64,000 nt of DNA, from assembly GCA_035712345.1 (NCBI GenBank), contig DASTAY010000045.1:137173-201172 (forward strand). Reading direction: 5' to 3'. Positions 52,991 through 60,618 of the stretch are shown here, piece after piece. How positions within the stretch are numbered: the first letter of the stretch is position 1; each line of letters begins with the position of its first letter. The notes below the pieces were generated by a model that saw only the letters and a program-made list of their open reading frames with translations, was not told the origin of the DNA and searched no databases. This DNA comes from VRUE01 sp035712345. GTDB taxonomy: Bacteria > Actinomycetota > Thermoleophilia > Solirubrobacterales > 70-9. The translations under genes were made by a program, and so were the position numbers.

Positions 52991-53037
52991 CTTAGTCTTG
53001 CCTAGGTACGGTCCTGCGAAAGAGCTTCTTAGTTGTC
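52986..53037. promoter_or_regulatory. Candidate TetR operator region
   Basis: GACAACTTAG (52986-52995) reappears inverted as CTTAGTTGTC (53028-53037), nine of ten bases matching, with a CCTAGGTA palindrome between them. The spacing of about 32 bp would put half-sites on the same face of the helix, covering both divergent promoters. Confidence 0.5.
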
Positions 53038-53071
53038 GCTAGGTTAGCCACGAGCAGGAGGTAGCGTCCAG

Positions 53072-53770
53072 ATGATCGTCTCCGTGCACCTCGCCGACGT
53101 CGGCAGGCTGAACGCCCAGCGGCTGCTGCTGCGAGGCCTCGACGCGAGCAGGGTGCCCGGCATGTCCTACTCGGAAGTCGTCTTCGCCGCCAAGCTGGGC
53201 AGCCGCTCGGCCAACCGCATTCCCCGTCCCCAACCGGGCCGGATCGGGCTGATCGCCGCCTGGGAGGACGACGACGCGCTCGATAGCTTCCTCGCCGAGC
53301 ACCCCTTCGCCGCGCGCCTCGCCGGCGGCTGGCACACCCGCCTGGAGCCGCTGCGCTGCTTCGGCACGTGGGCGGGAATGTCCGGCCTGCCGGAGCGTGA
53401 GCTTCCGGTGCAGGGCGACGAGCCGGTCGCCGCCCTCACGCTCGGCCGCCTGCGCCTCACGCGCACCCCGGCGTTCCTGCGCAGCGCGCTTCCCGCCGAA
53501 CGCGACGCGGCCGAGGACCCGGCCGTCCTCGCCGTCACTGGGTTCGGTCGCTTCACCCCGCCCCGCCTGGTCTCCACCTTCTCGATCTGGCGCAGCGCCG
53601 ACGCGATGCGCAGGTACGCCTTCGACAAATCCGGCTCGCACCAGGCCGCGGTGAAGGTGGATCGCGCTCATCCCTTCCACAGCGAATCGGCCTTCATCCG
53701 CTTCCGCCCCTACGCCTCGCGGGGCAACTGGGACGGCCGCAACCCGCTGGGCGCGGTAGAGACCCGCTGA
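53072..53770 (+). CDS. Spheroidene monooxygenase (CrtA)-like protein
   Basis: 232 residues. It fits the CrtA family: paired ferredoxin-like halves, the IGLIAAWEDDDALDSFL strand-helix and, in the second half, STFSIWRSADAMRRYAFDKSGSHQAAV, followed by the FIRFRPY strand. CrtA proteins are heme-binding monooxygenases of carotenoid 2-oxidation. Start ATG 53072 has AGGAGG nine bases before it. No other carotenoid gene is in the window, so the substrate here is open. Confidence 0.75.
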   Translation: MIVSVHLADVGRLNAQRLLLRGLDASRVPGMSYSEVVFAAKLGSRSANRIPRPQPGRIGLIAAWEDDDALDSFLAEHPFAARLAGGWHTRLEPLRCFGTWAGMSGLPERELPVQGDEPVAALTLGRLRLTRTPAFLRSALPAERDAAEDPAVLAVTGFGRFTPPRLVSTFSIWRSADAMRRYAFDKSGSHQAAVKVDRAHPFHSESAFIRFRPYASRGNWDGRNPLGAVETR

Positions 53771-53817
53771 GCGCCGTAGAGGTTTGGGTCGCTATGCGAA
53801 CCAAACCTCTACGGCGC
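53771..53817. repeat. GTAGAG palindrome, convergent-gene copy
   Basis: A stem of 17 perfect pairs (53771-53787 with 53801-53817, starting GCGCCGTAGAGGTTTGG) extends inward with one mismatch. It begins one base after the CrtA-like stop and overlaps the stop of the opposite gene, so it should act as a bidirectional 3' end. Confidence 0.85.
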
Positions 53818-54056
53818 TAGCCGACCCCGGGCGTGCCCTCGAGCACGTCGCGCGCCCTCTCGGCCAGCTCCTCGGCGACGAGGACTTCGCGTGGGCCGGC
53901 GGCGAGGAAGTCGGGGACGTCCCAGCCCGCGGCGCGTCGCAGCATGCTCGGGATCCCGTGCTCGGAGAGCAGCCCCTGGATCATTTCCGCCTCCGCCTGC
54001 TGCTGGCCGTAGCCGACCTTGACCAACCTGCCCTTCGGGGGCTTACTCGACGACAA
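53817..54056 (-). CDS. DUF2007-like small protein
   Basis: 79 residues: LVKVGYGQQQAEAEMIQGLLSEHGIPSML fits the DUF2007 putative signal-transducing domain (a small ferredoxin-like fold that compares two protein segments), and VPDFLAAGPREVLVAEEL follows the same pattern. The start is probably TTG 54056, inside the end of the metallopeptidase gene. Function unknown. Confidence 0.65.
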   Translation of the reverse strand: MSSSKPPKGRLVKVGYGQQQAEAEMIQGLLSEHGIPSMLRRAAGWDVPDFLAAGPREVLVAEELAERARDVLEGTPGVG

Positions 54057-54438
54057 GCTCCGCCTCTGCGATCTGACCGTCCTTGATCCAGAACCCCCTC
54101 AAATCGGGAGCCTCCGGATCGGCGAGCGAGACGATCAGATAGACCGCTTCCGGCCAGCCGGCGAGGTTGACGTCGGTCTGCGACGGATAGGCGGCGCTCT
54201 TGGTGTGCGAGTGGTAGATCGCCGCCAGCCCCTCCCCCGCGTCTTCGATCGCCCGCATCAACCGAAACTGCTCCTTGGCGTCGATCGAGTAGCGCAGCGG
54301 ACTCCCCTCGGCGTTCTCCGCCCGGTAGACCGTCCGCGCCTCGCCGTCCCCCCCACCGACCATCCCACAGCACTCGTTCGGCAGATCCTCCCGCGCATGG
54401 GCGACGATCTCGTCGACGAGGCTCTGGTTGAGGCGCAT
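54043..54438 (-). CDS. JAMM/Mov34 metallopeptidase, Mec-like
   Basis: 131 residues, a complete M67 domain: PNECCGMVGG start of the fold and the JAMM motif YHSHTKSAAYPSQTD (HxH...D). The mycobacterial homolog Mec cleaves newly made cysteine from the sulfur carrier CysO. CysM-, CysO- and MoeZ-like genes are present at 56976, 59010 and 59422, which supports the same role here. It is separated from them by two unrelated genes. Confidence 0.9.
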   Translation of the reverse strand: MRLNQSLVDEIVAHAREDLPNECCGMVGGGDGEARTVYRAENAEGSPLRYSIDAKEQFRLMRAIEDAGEGLAAIYHSHTKSAAYPSQTDVNLAGWPEAVYLIVSLADPEAPDLRGFWIKDGQIAEAELVVE

Positions 54439-54449
54439 CTCCGGCGAGG

Positions 54450-55577
54450 CTAGCGGACGTCCGATGCTCCTGTACCGGCGACGATGCGCTGAAGGGCATA
54501 CCAAGACGGCTTCGGCCTTCCGTCAAGATCAAATAGGCCGGCGTACTGACAGAAGACGCAGTTGGAGTCGGTGTATCCGAGGTCCTGCCAGGCAAACCAG
54601 TCGATACCCGCAATCCGCCACCGGCGCCGTTTGGCGATCAAGCGGCCATACACCTGGCGCAAGAACCGCGCCTGGCCGCGTCTCCCCTTGTCGAATGGAT
54701 TGGGAAACGCTCCATTCGAGGCGACCCCGAGCTCGGTGATCAACAAAGGCGTGTCGGAGTCGCCGGCAACCGCCATCGCGTGCCTGATACGGCGGATCTC
54801 ATATCCGACCCCGGCGATCGTCGGCGAATACGGATTGACGGCCATGATGTCGAAGGCCCGCCTCACACCCGGTACGCGGTACAGATCGCGAATGAAATTC
54901 CACGGCAGCATCCCTGCCTCGACCGGCGCCACCGCGGCGGCGACTATCTGGGCCCCGCGATCGACACTGCGAATCGCCTTCGAGGAGATGTCAAGCAGCC
55001 GGCCATAGCCCTGTGGCGATATGCGCGGGTGCCAGGCCAGCAGGAAGTTGGGCTCGTTCCAGACCTGCCAGCGATGAATGGGCATGGGGTCGGCGCGGCC
55101 CAGCCAGAACGAACCTCCGGGGCCGTAGCGATGAACCAGGTGGCGCAGAAATACGCGCCAGGCCCGACGCCCTCGGGCGGTTCCCTGTGGAGGTCTCTCG
55201 TGGTCCCCCGTGAGCCATAGTGGCGAGCTTGCGATGAAAGGAAGCACTCGAATCCCACGGCTCGCCGCGAGACCGACCAGTTCATCGCTTGCGGTGAAAT
55301 CGTACTTACCTTGCTGCGGCTCGATCTGGTCCCAGCCGAAAGAGACTCGAACTGACCCGACGGTTCCCTGCATGCGGTCGAGGTCTCCCGGGCGCAACGG
55401 ACCCTGGGGAACGACCCCAAAGAATTCGCGAGGAAGCCGAGCGTCTGCTGTGGCCGGTTGGGCGAGGGCGATGCAGAGCAGAAGCGCGAACAACGTCGCT
55501 CCCCGCTCGATGCTCCTGGCGGTGCCTACGCCCTGCCCCAGGCCACCTCTATTGCCGTTTCGAGTGAGCCGAACCAC
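54450..55577 (-). CDS. Secreted TIM-barrel glycoside hydrolase
   Basis: 375 residues from GTG 55577. A signal peptide (about 26-46) leads to a GH5/GH39-like barrel: acid/base Glu in WQVWNEPNFLLAW and nucleophile Glu in LLITELGVASNG, with WFAWQDLGY near the end. Probably an extracellular glycosidase. Its start lies 29 bases inside the gene before it. The DNA here is visibly less GC-rich than its flanks. Confidence 0.82.
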   Translation of the reverse strand: MVRLTRNGNRGGLGQGVGTARSIERGATLFALLLCIALAQPATADARLPREFFGVVPQGPLRPGDLDRMQGTVGSVRVSFGWDQIEPQQGKYDFTASDELVGLAASRGIRVLPFIASSPLWLTGDHERPPQGTARGRRAWRVFLRHLVHRYGPGGSFWLGRADPMPIHRWQVWNEPNFLLAWHPRISPQGYGRLLDISSKAIRSVDRGAQIVAAAVAPVEAGMLPWNFIRDLYRVPGVRRAFDIMAVNPYSPTIAGVGYEIRRIRHAMAVAGDSDTPLLITELGVASNGAFPNPFDKGRRGQARFLRQVYGRLIAKRRRWRIAGIDWFAWQDLGYTDSNCVFCQYAGLFDLDGRPKPSWYALQRIVAGTGASDVR

Positions 55578-56922
55578 CGCGAAGACGAAGCAGAAAATAG
55601 CTGGGATGGCCGGTGCAGGACCTGACGCACGGATAGTACGAGCTGGCGAGAACGACGATCCCACCATCGGACTGAATGCCCAACGCCACATTGCGAGCCT
55701 GTTTCGTTTCCTCATCCGGAAGTCGGAGGAGCACACGGCGCGAACCACCGGCAAAAGAGCGATCGATCCTGCCGCTCGGCAGCAACCGAAGAACAGCGAC
55801 GCGAAATACGTCATAACCCTCGGGAAGGCGATGCTTGGAGATCCCGGCCACGACTACCCGGCCAGATCTCTCAGTCGCCGCGGTTGCGCTGAAACGCAAA
55901 GAGAAGTTGCGAATGTGGACAGAGCCACGCCTACCGACCCGGAGGTCCCTGTGCCATTTGCGGCCGTAGGCGGTGATGGTTGCGTTGGTCCGGGCCGACG
56001 AAAAGGCCCAGGCCCCCCCTCGGGCTCTTGGCAGAACCGGACCCAGGGAGGTGTAGCCATCCTCAACTCCAGGTACCTCGACCGGACCGACGACGCGGCC
56101 GTTCCAGGCAAAGCGGACCAGCCGTCGCTTCGGAAGTCCACAGCAGGGAACATCAGTCGTCACCGCAGTGACTATTTCCTTGCGCACGACGGCAAGCGTC
56201 CCGGCGACATCCGCTTCCGGGGAATCGAAGGCAGAGACCCCTGGGAAGCCGCCGAATCCAGGATCAGGCGCGCCGCTCGAAGTCAGGCGAAATACGACCG
56301 CCTCCAGGTCGGATGGCCAAGAGAACGAGGAGCGCATTCCCGTGGAGAGAATGATTTCGTCGCGCGGACCGATGACGAGATCCGACAGCGACAACTCTCC
56401 GGTGCCTGCCAGCGAAACTTCCCCGTCGGTGCCAAAAGCAGGGTCGAGGGTTCCGCCTGGGGAGAAGCGGAAAACCTTTACCTTGCCGTCGTTCACAGCT
56501 GCCGCGACCACCACCCGGCCCTTGCGATCGACGGAAATATCAGCCGACCTTGCCACCACTGCGACGCCGGGAGAAAATCCGGGATCCAGCTGGCCGTCGG
56601 ATCGATACCTCGCCACCCGAAGTTCCCCGGTCTGGTCGCAAGGACCGGGTCCGGTGCAATTTCTCTCGATGTTGTCGAGGAGAAAGATTTCGTCGCGCGG
56701 ACCGAGCGCCATCCCTTCGAGAACCGCATAACCGGATACCCCCGCAGGAGGAATCGGGGTCACGTCGATAGCCCCGTGATGTCCGAAGGCAGGGTCCAGG
56801 CTCGCGGGAGCTGCTGTAGCAGCTCCACAGCAACAGAACGTCAACCCCCAGACCGCCGCCGGCAACAGCCACGCGGAGACCCGAGCAGCGCGATGGACCC
56901 CCCTCTCCTTCACTGCCCTCAC
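55549..56922 (-). CDS. Secreted delta-60 repeat protein
   Basis: 457 residues with a signal peptide (about 14-38). It contains at least four LDPxFGxxG-type units (SLDPAFGHHG, QLDPGFSPG, TLDPAFGTDGE, APDPGFGG), each followed by a V-x-(R/K)-x-G-x-(V/I)-V-V strand, the delta-60 repeat that forms a beta-propeller. Eight cysteines suggest disulfides. It overlaps the glycosidase gene by 29 bases, so the two likely work together at the cell surface. Function unknown. Confidence 0.82.
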   Translation of the reverse strand: MRAVKERGVHRAARVSAWLLPAAVWGLTFCCCGAATAAPASLDPAFGHHGAIDVTPIPPAGVSGYAVLEGMALGPRDEIFLLDNIERNCTGPGPCDQTGELRVARYRSDGQLDPGFSPGVAVVARSADISVDRKGRVVVAAAVNDGKVKVFRFSPGGTLDPAFGTDGEVSLAGTGELSLSDLVIGPRDEIILSTGMRSSFSWPSDLEAVVFRLTSSGAPDPGFGGFPGVSAFDSPEADVAGTLAVVRKEIVTAVTTDVPCCGLPKRRLVRFAWNGRVVGPVEVPGVEDGYTSLGPVLPRARGGAWAFSSARTNATITAYGRKWHRDLRVGRRGSVHIRNFSLRFSATAATERSGRVVVAGISKHRLPEGYDVFRVAVLRLLPSGRIDRSFAGGSRRVLLRLPDEETKQARNVALGIQSDGGIVVLASSYYPCVRSCTGHPSYFLLRLRGGSAHSKRQ

Positions 56923-56975
56923 AACCCGGGAACGTACCGAAGTTGCGCTTCCGGGTATTTAGATCGCTACGGGCG

Positions 56976-57956
56976 CTACCACCACACCGTCGAGTCGAGG
57001 TTCTCTATCTCGTCGATCGGCCTGGTGTAGACGCCGGAGGAGAGATACTTCCAGCCGTCGTCGGGGATCAGGAAGACGACGTTGCCGCCGTCCAGCTCTT
57101 CGCCGATGCGGACGGCGATGCGGGCGATCGCGCCGGAGGAGACGCCGGCGAAGACGCCCTCCTCGTCGAGCAGCTTGCGCGTCCAGACGATCGCGTCGCG
57201 GTTGGAGACCATGATCTTGCGGTCGAGCAGGGTGATGTCGATGATCGGCGGGATGAAGCCGTCGTCGAGCGAGCGCAGCCCGTGGACCATCTCGCCCTGC
57301 ATCGGCTCGGCGGCGACGATCAGCGTCTCGGGGTCGTGCTCCTTGAGCCGCCGCCCGTTGCCCATCAGCGTGCCGCCGGTGCCGAGCCCCCCGACGAAGG
57401 CGGCAACGTCGTCCAGCTCCTCGAGGATCTCGACCGCGGTGCCGTTGTAGTGGGCGTTCGGATTCGCCTCGTTGCCGTACTGGTAGGGCATGTAGTACCG
57501 CGAGTCCTTCGCCATCTCCAGCGCCACCTCGACGGCGCCGTTGGAGCCCTTGGCGCCCTCGGAGTAGACGATCTCCGCCCCGTACATCTCGAGCAGCTGG
57601 GTGCGCTCGGCGGTGACGTTGTCGGGCATCACGACCTTGAGGTCATAGCCCTTGCGGCTGCAGATCATCGCCAGCGAGATCCCGGTGTTGCCCGAGGTCG
57701 GCTCGAGGATCGTCTGGCCCGGTTCGATCGCACCCTCGGCCTCGGCAGCCTCGATCATCGATTTGGCGACCCGGTCCTTGACCGAGCCGGTCGGGTTGCG
57801 CCCCTCGAGCTTGGCGTAGATGCGGACGCCGGGCTTGGGCGAGAGGCGCGGCAGCTCGACAAGCGGCGTGTTGCCGATCGACTCGACCACGTCGCCAAAG
57901 CGTCCCCCGCAAGGTCGATTTAGCAGCTCTCCCGACACTTCAAAAAGTATAGCCAT
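56976..57956 (-). CDS. cysM: Cysteine synthase, CysM-like (CysO-dependent type)
   Basis: 326 residues, PLP fold type II. PLP lysine in NPTGSVKDR, TSGNTGISLA phosphate loop, GLGTGGTLMGNGRRL. The C-terminal tail ends IENLDSTVWW, a form also seen in actinobacterial CysM that uses thiocarboxylated CysO rather than sulfide. The presence of CysO- and Mec-like genes nearby supports that chemistry. ATG 57956 is chosen; a TTG at 57977 would add seven residues. Confidence 0.88.
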   Translation of the reverse strand: MAILFEVSGELLNRPCGGRFGDVVESIGNTPLVELPRLSPKPGVRIYAKLEGRNPTGSVKDRVAKSMIEAAEAEGAIEPGQTILEPTSGNTGISLAMICSRKGYDLKVVMPDNVTAERTQLLEMYGAEIVYSEGAKGSNGAVEVALEMAKDSRYYMPYQYGNEANPNAHYNGTAVEILEELDDVAAFVGGLGTGGTLMGNGRRLKEHDPETLIVAAEPMQGEMVHGLRSLDDGFIPPIIDITLLDRKIMVSNRDAIVWTRKLLDEEGVFAGVSSGAIARIAVRIGEELDGGNVVFLIPDDGWKYLSSGVYTRPIDEIENLDSTVWW

Positions 57957-58011
57957 GGAACTAACTACCGTCGGCAACCTCGCCTAAGGAGTCGTGAGCC
58001 GCAGCAGCAAG

Positions 58012-58383
58012 TCAATGTTCCTTGCTGTCACCGGGGAATAGGGACCGCGTGATCACGACGACGACGCTCACGATCTGAATAAACGTAGCCGTGAGCCAGA
58101 TCTGGACGACGCCCTCCGGGGGATGCCAGTCATAACCCACCGCCGCGTAGACGAGAAAGGCCGCATTGACGACGACGAGCTGGAGCGCCATGAGGAGCAG
58201 GATTCCGAGGCCATAGAACCGCTTGAGCTTGATCAGTTGCTCCAGATCGTCGCCCTCTAGGCGCTCCTTCCGCGAAGGGGGCAGCGCAGTCAGCGGCGTA
58301 GGGTCGGCGAGGCCCGTCTCCGTAAGCCAATACGCCCTCGTTTGCTCAGCCTGCCGCGAATCGGCCTCGCCGGACACACCCAC
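58012..58383 (-). CDS. Two-span membrane protein paired with ImmA/IrrE
   Basis: 123 residues: a 50-residue polar N-terminus (ADPTPLTALPPSRKERLEGDDLEQLIKLKRFYG), then two helices (LGILLLMALQLVVVNAAFLVYAAVG and VQIWLTATFIQIVSVVVVITRSLF). GTG 58383 is six bases after the stop of the ImmA/IrrE gene. It could be the substrate or the effector of that protease. No family recognised. Confidence 0.7.
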   Translation of the reverse strand: MGVSGEADSRQAEQTRAYWLTETGLADPTPLTALPPSRKERLEGDDLEQLIKLKRFYGLGILLLMALQLVVVNAAFLVYAAVGYDWHPPEGVVQIWLTATFIQIVSVVVVITRSLFPGDSKEH

Positions 58384-58389
58384 TCCGCC

Positions 58390-58875
58390 TTACCGATACA
58401 GGTTCAGGTTCTTGAGGCGGTTGACCATGGCGGCTTCCGAGACGCCGAAGGAGCCGGCCATATCCTTCTCATGAAGACCCAATGAGTGCAGACGCCTGAC
58501 CTCCTTCTCTGGCATCAACAGCGCCGCCGCAAACGCATTCGCAAATCGCTCTTCGCCATCGATGCCAAGAGAAGCCGTGCCGTCCCTGTAGTCGACATAT
58601 TCGAAGTCCTCCTCGCCATGCTGTACAAAATGCCCGATCTCATGCGCGCACGTAAAGCGCTTGCGATTTGGGTGATCGTCTTGGCTGAGGTAAATGGCCG
58701 CGGGGCGACCGGCTCGCTTCTCTATCGCCCCAGCCACGTCGGCATCGAGATAGGCATTGGAGACCTCGATGCCCATCCCGCGCGCGATTCGCGCCGGATC
58801 GACCGGGATGACGTCACCCCAGTACCGCTCAAGAATCTCCTGAGCTTTCTCCGATGCTTCGAGCTTGATGTCCAC
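58390..58875 (-). CDS. ImmA/IrrE-family metallopeptidase
   Basis: 161 residues. HEIGHFVQH (HExxH) and the downstream Glu in EERFANAFAAALLMP are the zinc ligands of the DUF955 family. The C-terminus (SLGLHEKDMAGSFGVSEAAMVNRLKNLNLY) is the usual small HTH-like tail. Start GTG 58875 has GAGGAGG six bases upstream. Family members cleave XRE-type repressors, but no XRE gene is adjacent here; the partner is a membrane protein. Confidence 0.9.
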   Translation of the reverse strand: MDIKLEASEKAQEILERYWGDVIPVDPARIARGMGIEVSNAYLDADVAGAIEKRAGRPAAIYLSQDDHPNRKRFTCAHEIGHFVQHGEEDFEYVDYRDGTASLGIDGEERFANAFAAALLMPEKEVRRLHSLGLHEKDMAGSFGVSEAAMVNRLKNLNLYR

Positions 58876-59009
58876 TGCAACCTCCTCGACTCCATCGTAG
58901 TCACGCCAGATGCGTGAGCCAGCCCTCTGACCGGATATCTACGGGCAAGTTAAATGCTCGGTCAGACGGAAACGACGACAAGACATTCCCGGGAGTGGAC
59001 CCGGACAGA

Positions 59010-59282
59010 TCAGCCGCCGGCCATGGCGGGCATGATGATGACGGTGTCGCCGTCTTTGACGGCGGTCTCGAGCCCGTCGAGCACGCGCACGTCCTCGTCG
59101 TTGAGATAGACGTTGACGTAGCGGTTGAGGTCTCCGTCGGGGCCGAAGAGCTGCTCCTCGGTCGCGGGGTGCTCGGAGGTGAGCGCGCGCAGCACCTCGC
59201 CGACGTTGCCGCCGCCCGCCTCGACCTCGGTCTGGCCGCCCGTCTGGGGGCGCAGGACTGGCGGGATTCGAACAGTTGCCAT
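59010..59282 (-). CDS. cysO: Ubiquitin-like sulfur carrier protein, CysO/MoaD family
   Basis: 90 residues, beta-grasp fold: MATVRIPPVLRPQTGG start, GPDGDLNRYVNVYLNDEDVR and the C-terminal MPAMAGG, where the diglycine is adenylated and thiocarboxylated by the E1-like enzyme. The length and the RYVNVYLNDEDVR segment are closer to mycobacterial CysO than to MoaD. Confidence 0.88.
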   Translation of the reverse strand: MATVRIPPVLRPQTGGQTEVEAGGGNVGEVLRALTSEHPATEEQLFGPDGDLNRYVNVYLNDEDVRVLDGLETAVKDGDTVIIMPAMAGG

Positions 59283-59297
59283 TAGAGGGCGATCCTA

Positions 59298-59426
59298 GTT
59301 GAGACGGCGAAAACCAAGCAGGTCGGTGGACGCAGGGAGGCTGGCGCAGGGAGCGCACATTCTTCGTGCGTGACCAAGCCGGCCGACCGAGGACGCCGAG
59401 ATGCGCCGGTTTGCAGCAGTCTCAAC
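59298..59426. repeat. 91-nt core structured repeat, copy 4
   Basis: Core at 59316-59408 (AAGCAGGTCGGTGGACGCAG to GAGATGCGCCG), with the internal hairpin changed to GCGCACATTCTTCGTGCG (longer loop). Terminal stem GTTGAGAC (59298-59305) with GTCTCAAC (59419-59426). The stop codon of the next minus-strand gene (59422-59424) lies in the 3' arm. Confidence 0.85.
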
Positions 59427-60579
59427 CGGCGCAGAAGGCGTCGTAATCGGGGAATTTGCCCAGGTCCTCCTCGGCGACCTCGGGAGCATCGGGGCCGCAG
59501 ATCGGGCACTCAGGGTCGCGGCGCACCTTGAGCTCGGTGAAGCGCGTGCTCAGCGCCTCGAAGAGCAGCAGGCGCCCGATCAGCGGCTCGCCGATTCCCA
59601 GCACCAGCTTCAGCACCTCGTTGGCCTGCAGCAGGCCCATCGTCCCCGCCATCACGCCGAGCACGCCGTTTGCCGAGCAGCTCGGCGCCAGCTCGGGGGG
59701 CGGCGGCGTCGGGTAGAGGCAGCGGTAGCAGGGGCCCTCGAAGGGGACGAAGGTCGAGATCTGCCCGTCGAAGCTGAGGATCGAGGCCGAGACGACCGGC
59801 TTGCGCAGCCGCACCGAGGCGTCGTTGAGCAGGTAGCGGGTGGGGAAGTTGTCGGCGCCGTCGACGATCACGTCGTAGTCGGAGAGCAGCTCGAGGATGT
59901 TGCCGGCGTCGAGGCGGAAGTTGTGCTCGACCACGTTCACGTCGGGGTTGAGCGCTTCGATCGTCAGCCGCGCGGACTCGGTCTTCGGGGTGCCGATCCG
60001 TTCGGTGTTGTGGATCACCTGGCGCTGCAGGTTGGAGGCGTCGACGACGTCGTCGTCGACGAGGCCGAGCGTGCCGATCCCCGCGGCGGCGAGGTAGAGC
60101 GCGGTCGGCGCGCCGAGCCCGCCGGCGCCGAGCAGCAGCACCTTGGCGTCCAGCATCTTCAGCTGGCCGTCGACCCCCACCTCGGGCAGCAGCGTGTGGC
60201 GCGAGTAGCGGTCGCGCTGCTCGGCGGTCATGCCGCTGGCGGAGACGACCGGCAGCCCCTGCTCCTGCCAGGCGAGGATGCCACCGGCCATCGAGGCGAC
60301 GTCCCCGTAGCCGAGCGCCTGCAGCTGCCCGGCCGCCTTGTAGGAGCGGTTGCCGCTGCGGCAGTAGAGGATCGTGCGGGCCGACTTGTCGGGCGCCGCG
60401 GCGGCGATCTCATCGGCCAGCAGGCCCGGCGGGACGAGCTTGCCGTTCTCGAGGTGAGCCTCCTGATACTCGTGCGGCTCGCGCGTGTCGACCAGGACGA
60501 CGTCGCCGCCCTCGAGCTCCTGCGCCGCCTCGAACGGCTCGATCTCCTCGATCTGCTGCTTGGTCTGCGTCGGCGCCAT
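59422..60579 (-). CDS. Rhodanese-E1-like sulfur carrier adenylyltransferase (MoeZ-type, rhodanese N-terminal)
   Basis: 385 residues. Residues about 5-110 are a rhodanese domain with active Cys73 in YCRSGNRS. The ThiF/MoeB domain follows: GAGGLGAP at 151-158, DGADNFPTRYLLND, zinc knuckles CYRC and CPIC, and the catalytic SCSANGVLG. It should activate CysO and transfer sulfur to it. In MoeZ and human MOCS3 the rhodanese is at the C-terminus; here the order is reversed, with the active domains otherwise intact. Confidence 0.9.
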   Translation of the reverse strand: MAPTQTKQQIEEIEPFEAAQELEGGDVVLVDTREPHEYQEAHLENGKLVPPGLLADEIAAAAPDKSARTILYCRSGNRSYKAAGQLQALGYGDVASMAGGILAWQEQGLPVVSASGMTAEQRDRYSRHTLLPEVGVDGQLKMLDAKVLLLGAGGLGAPTALYLAAAGIGTLGLVDDDVVDASNLQRQVIHNTERIGTPKTESARLTIEALNPDVNVVEHNFRLDAGNILELLSDYDVIVDGADNFPTRYLLNDASVRLRKPVVSASILSFDGQISTFVPFEGPCYRCLYPTPPPPELAPSCSANGVLGVMAGTMGLLQANEVLKLVLGIGEPLIGRLLLFEALSTRFTELKVRRDPECPICGPDAPEVAEEDLGKFPDYDAFCAG

Positions 60580-60618
60580 CGCTCTCCTAAGACTAAATAC
60601 CTTAATTCCGATCCGGCT

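Noticed and set aside
59257..59282. Sequence on the minus strand resembling a tRNA T-loop and acceptor end (GTTCGAATCCCGCC)
   Set aside because: It is the coding start of the CysO-like gene; the flanking bases do not form a five-pair T stem and there is no anticodon or D arm.
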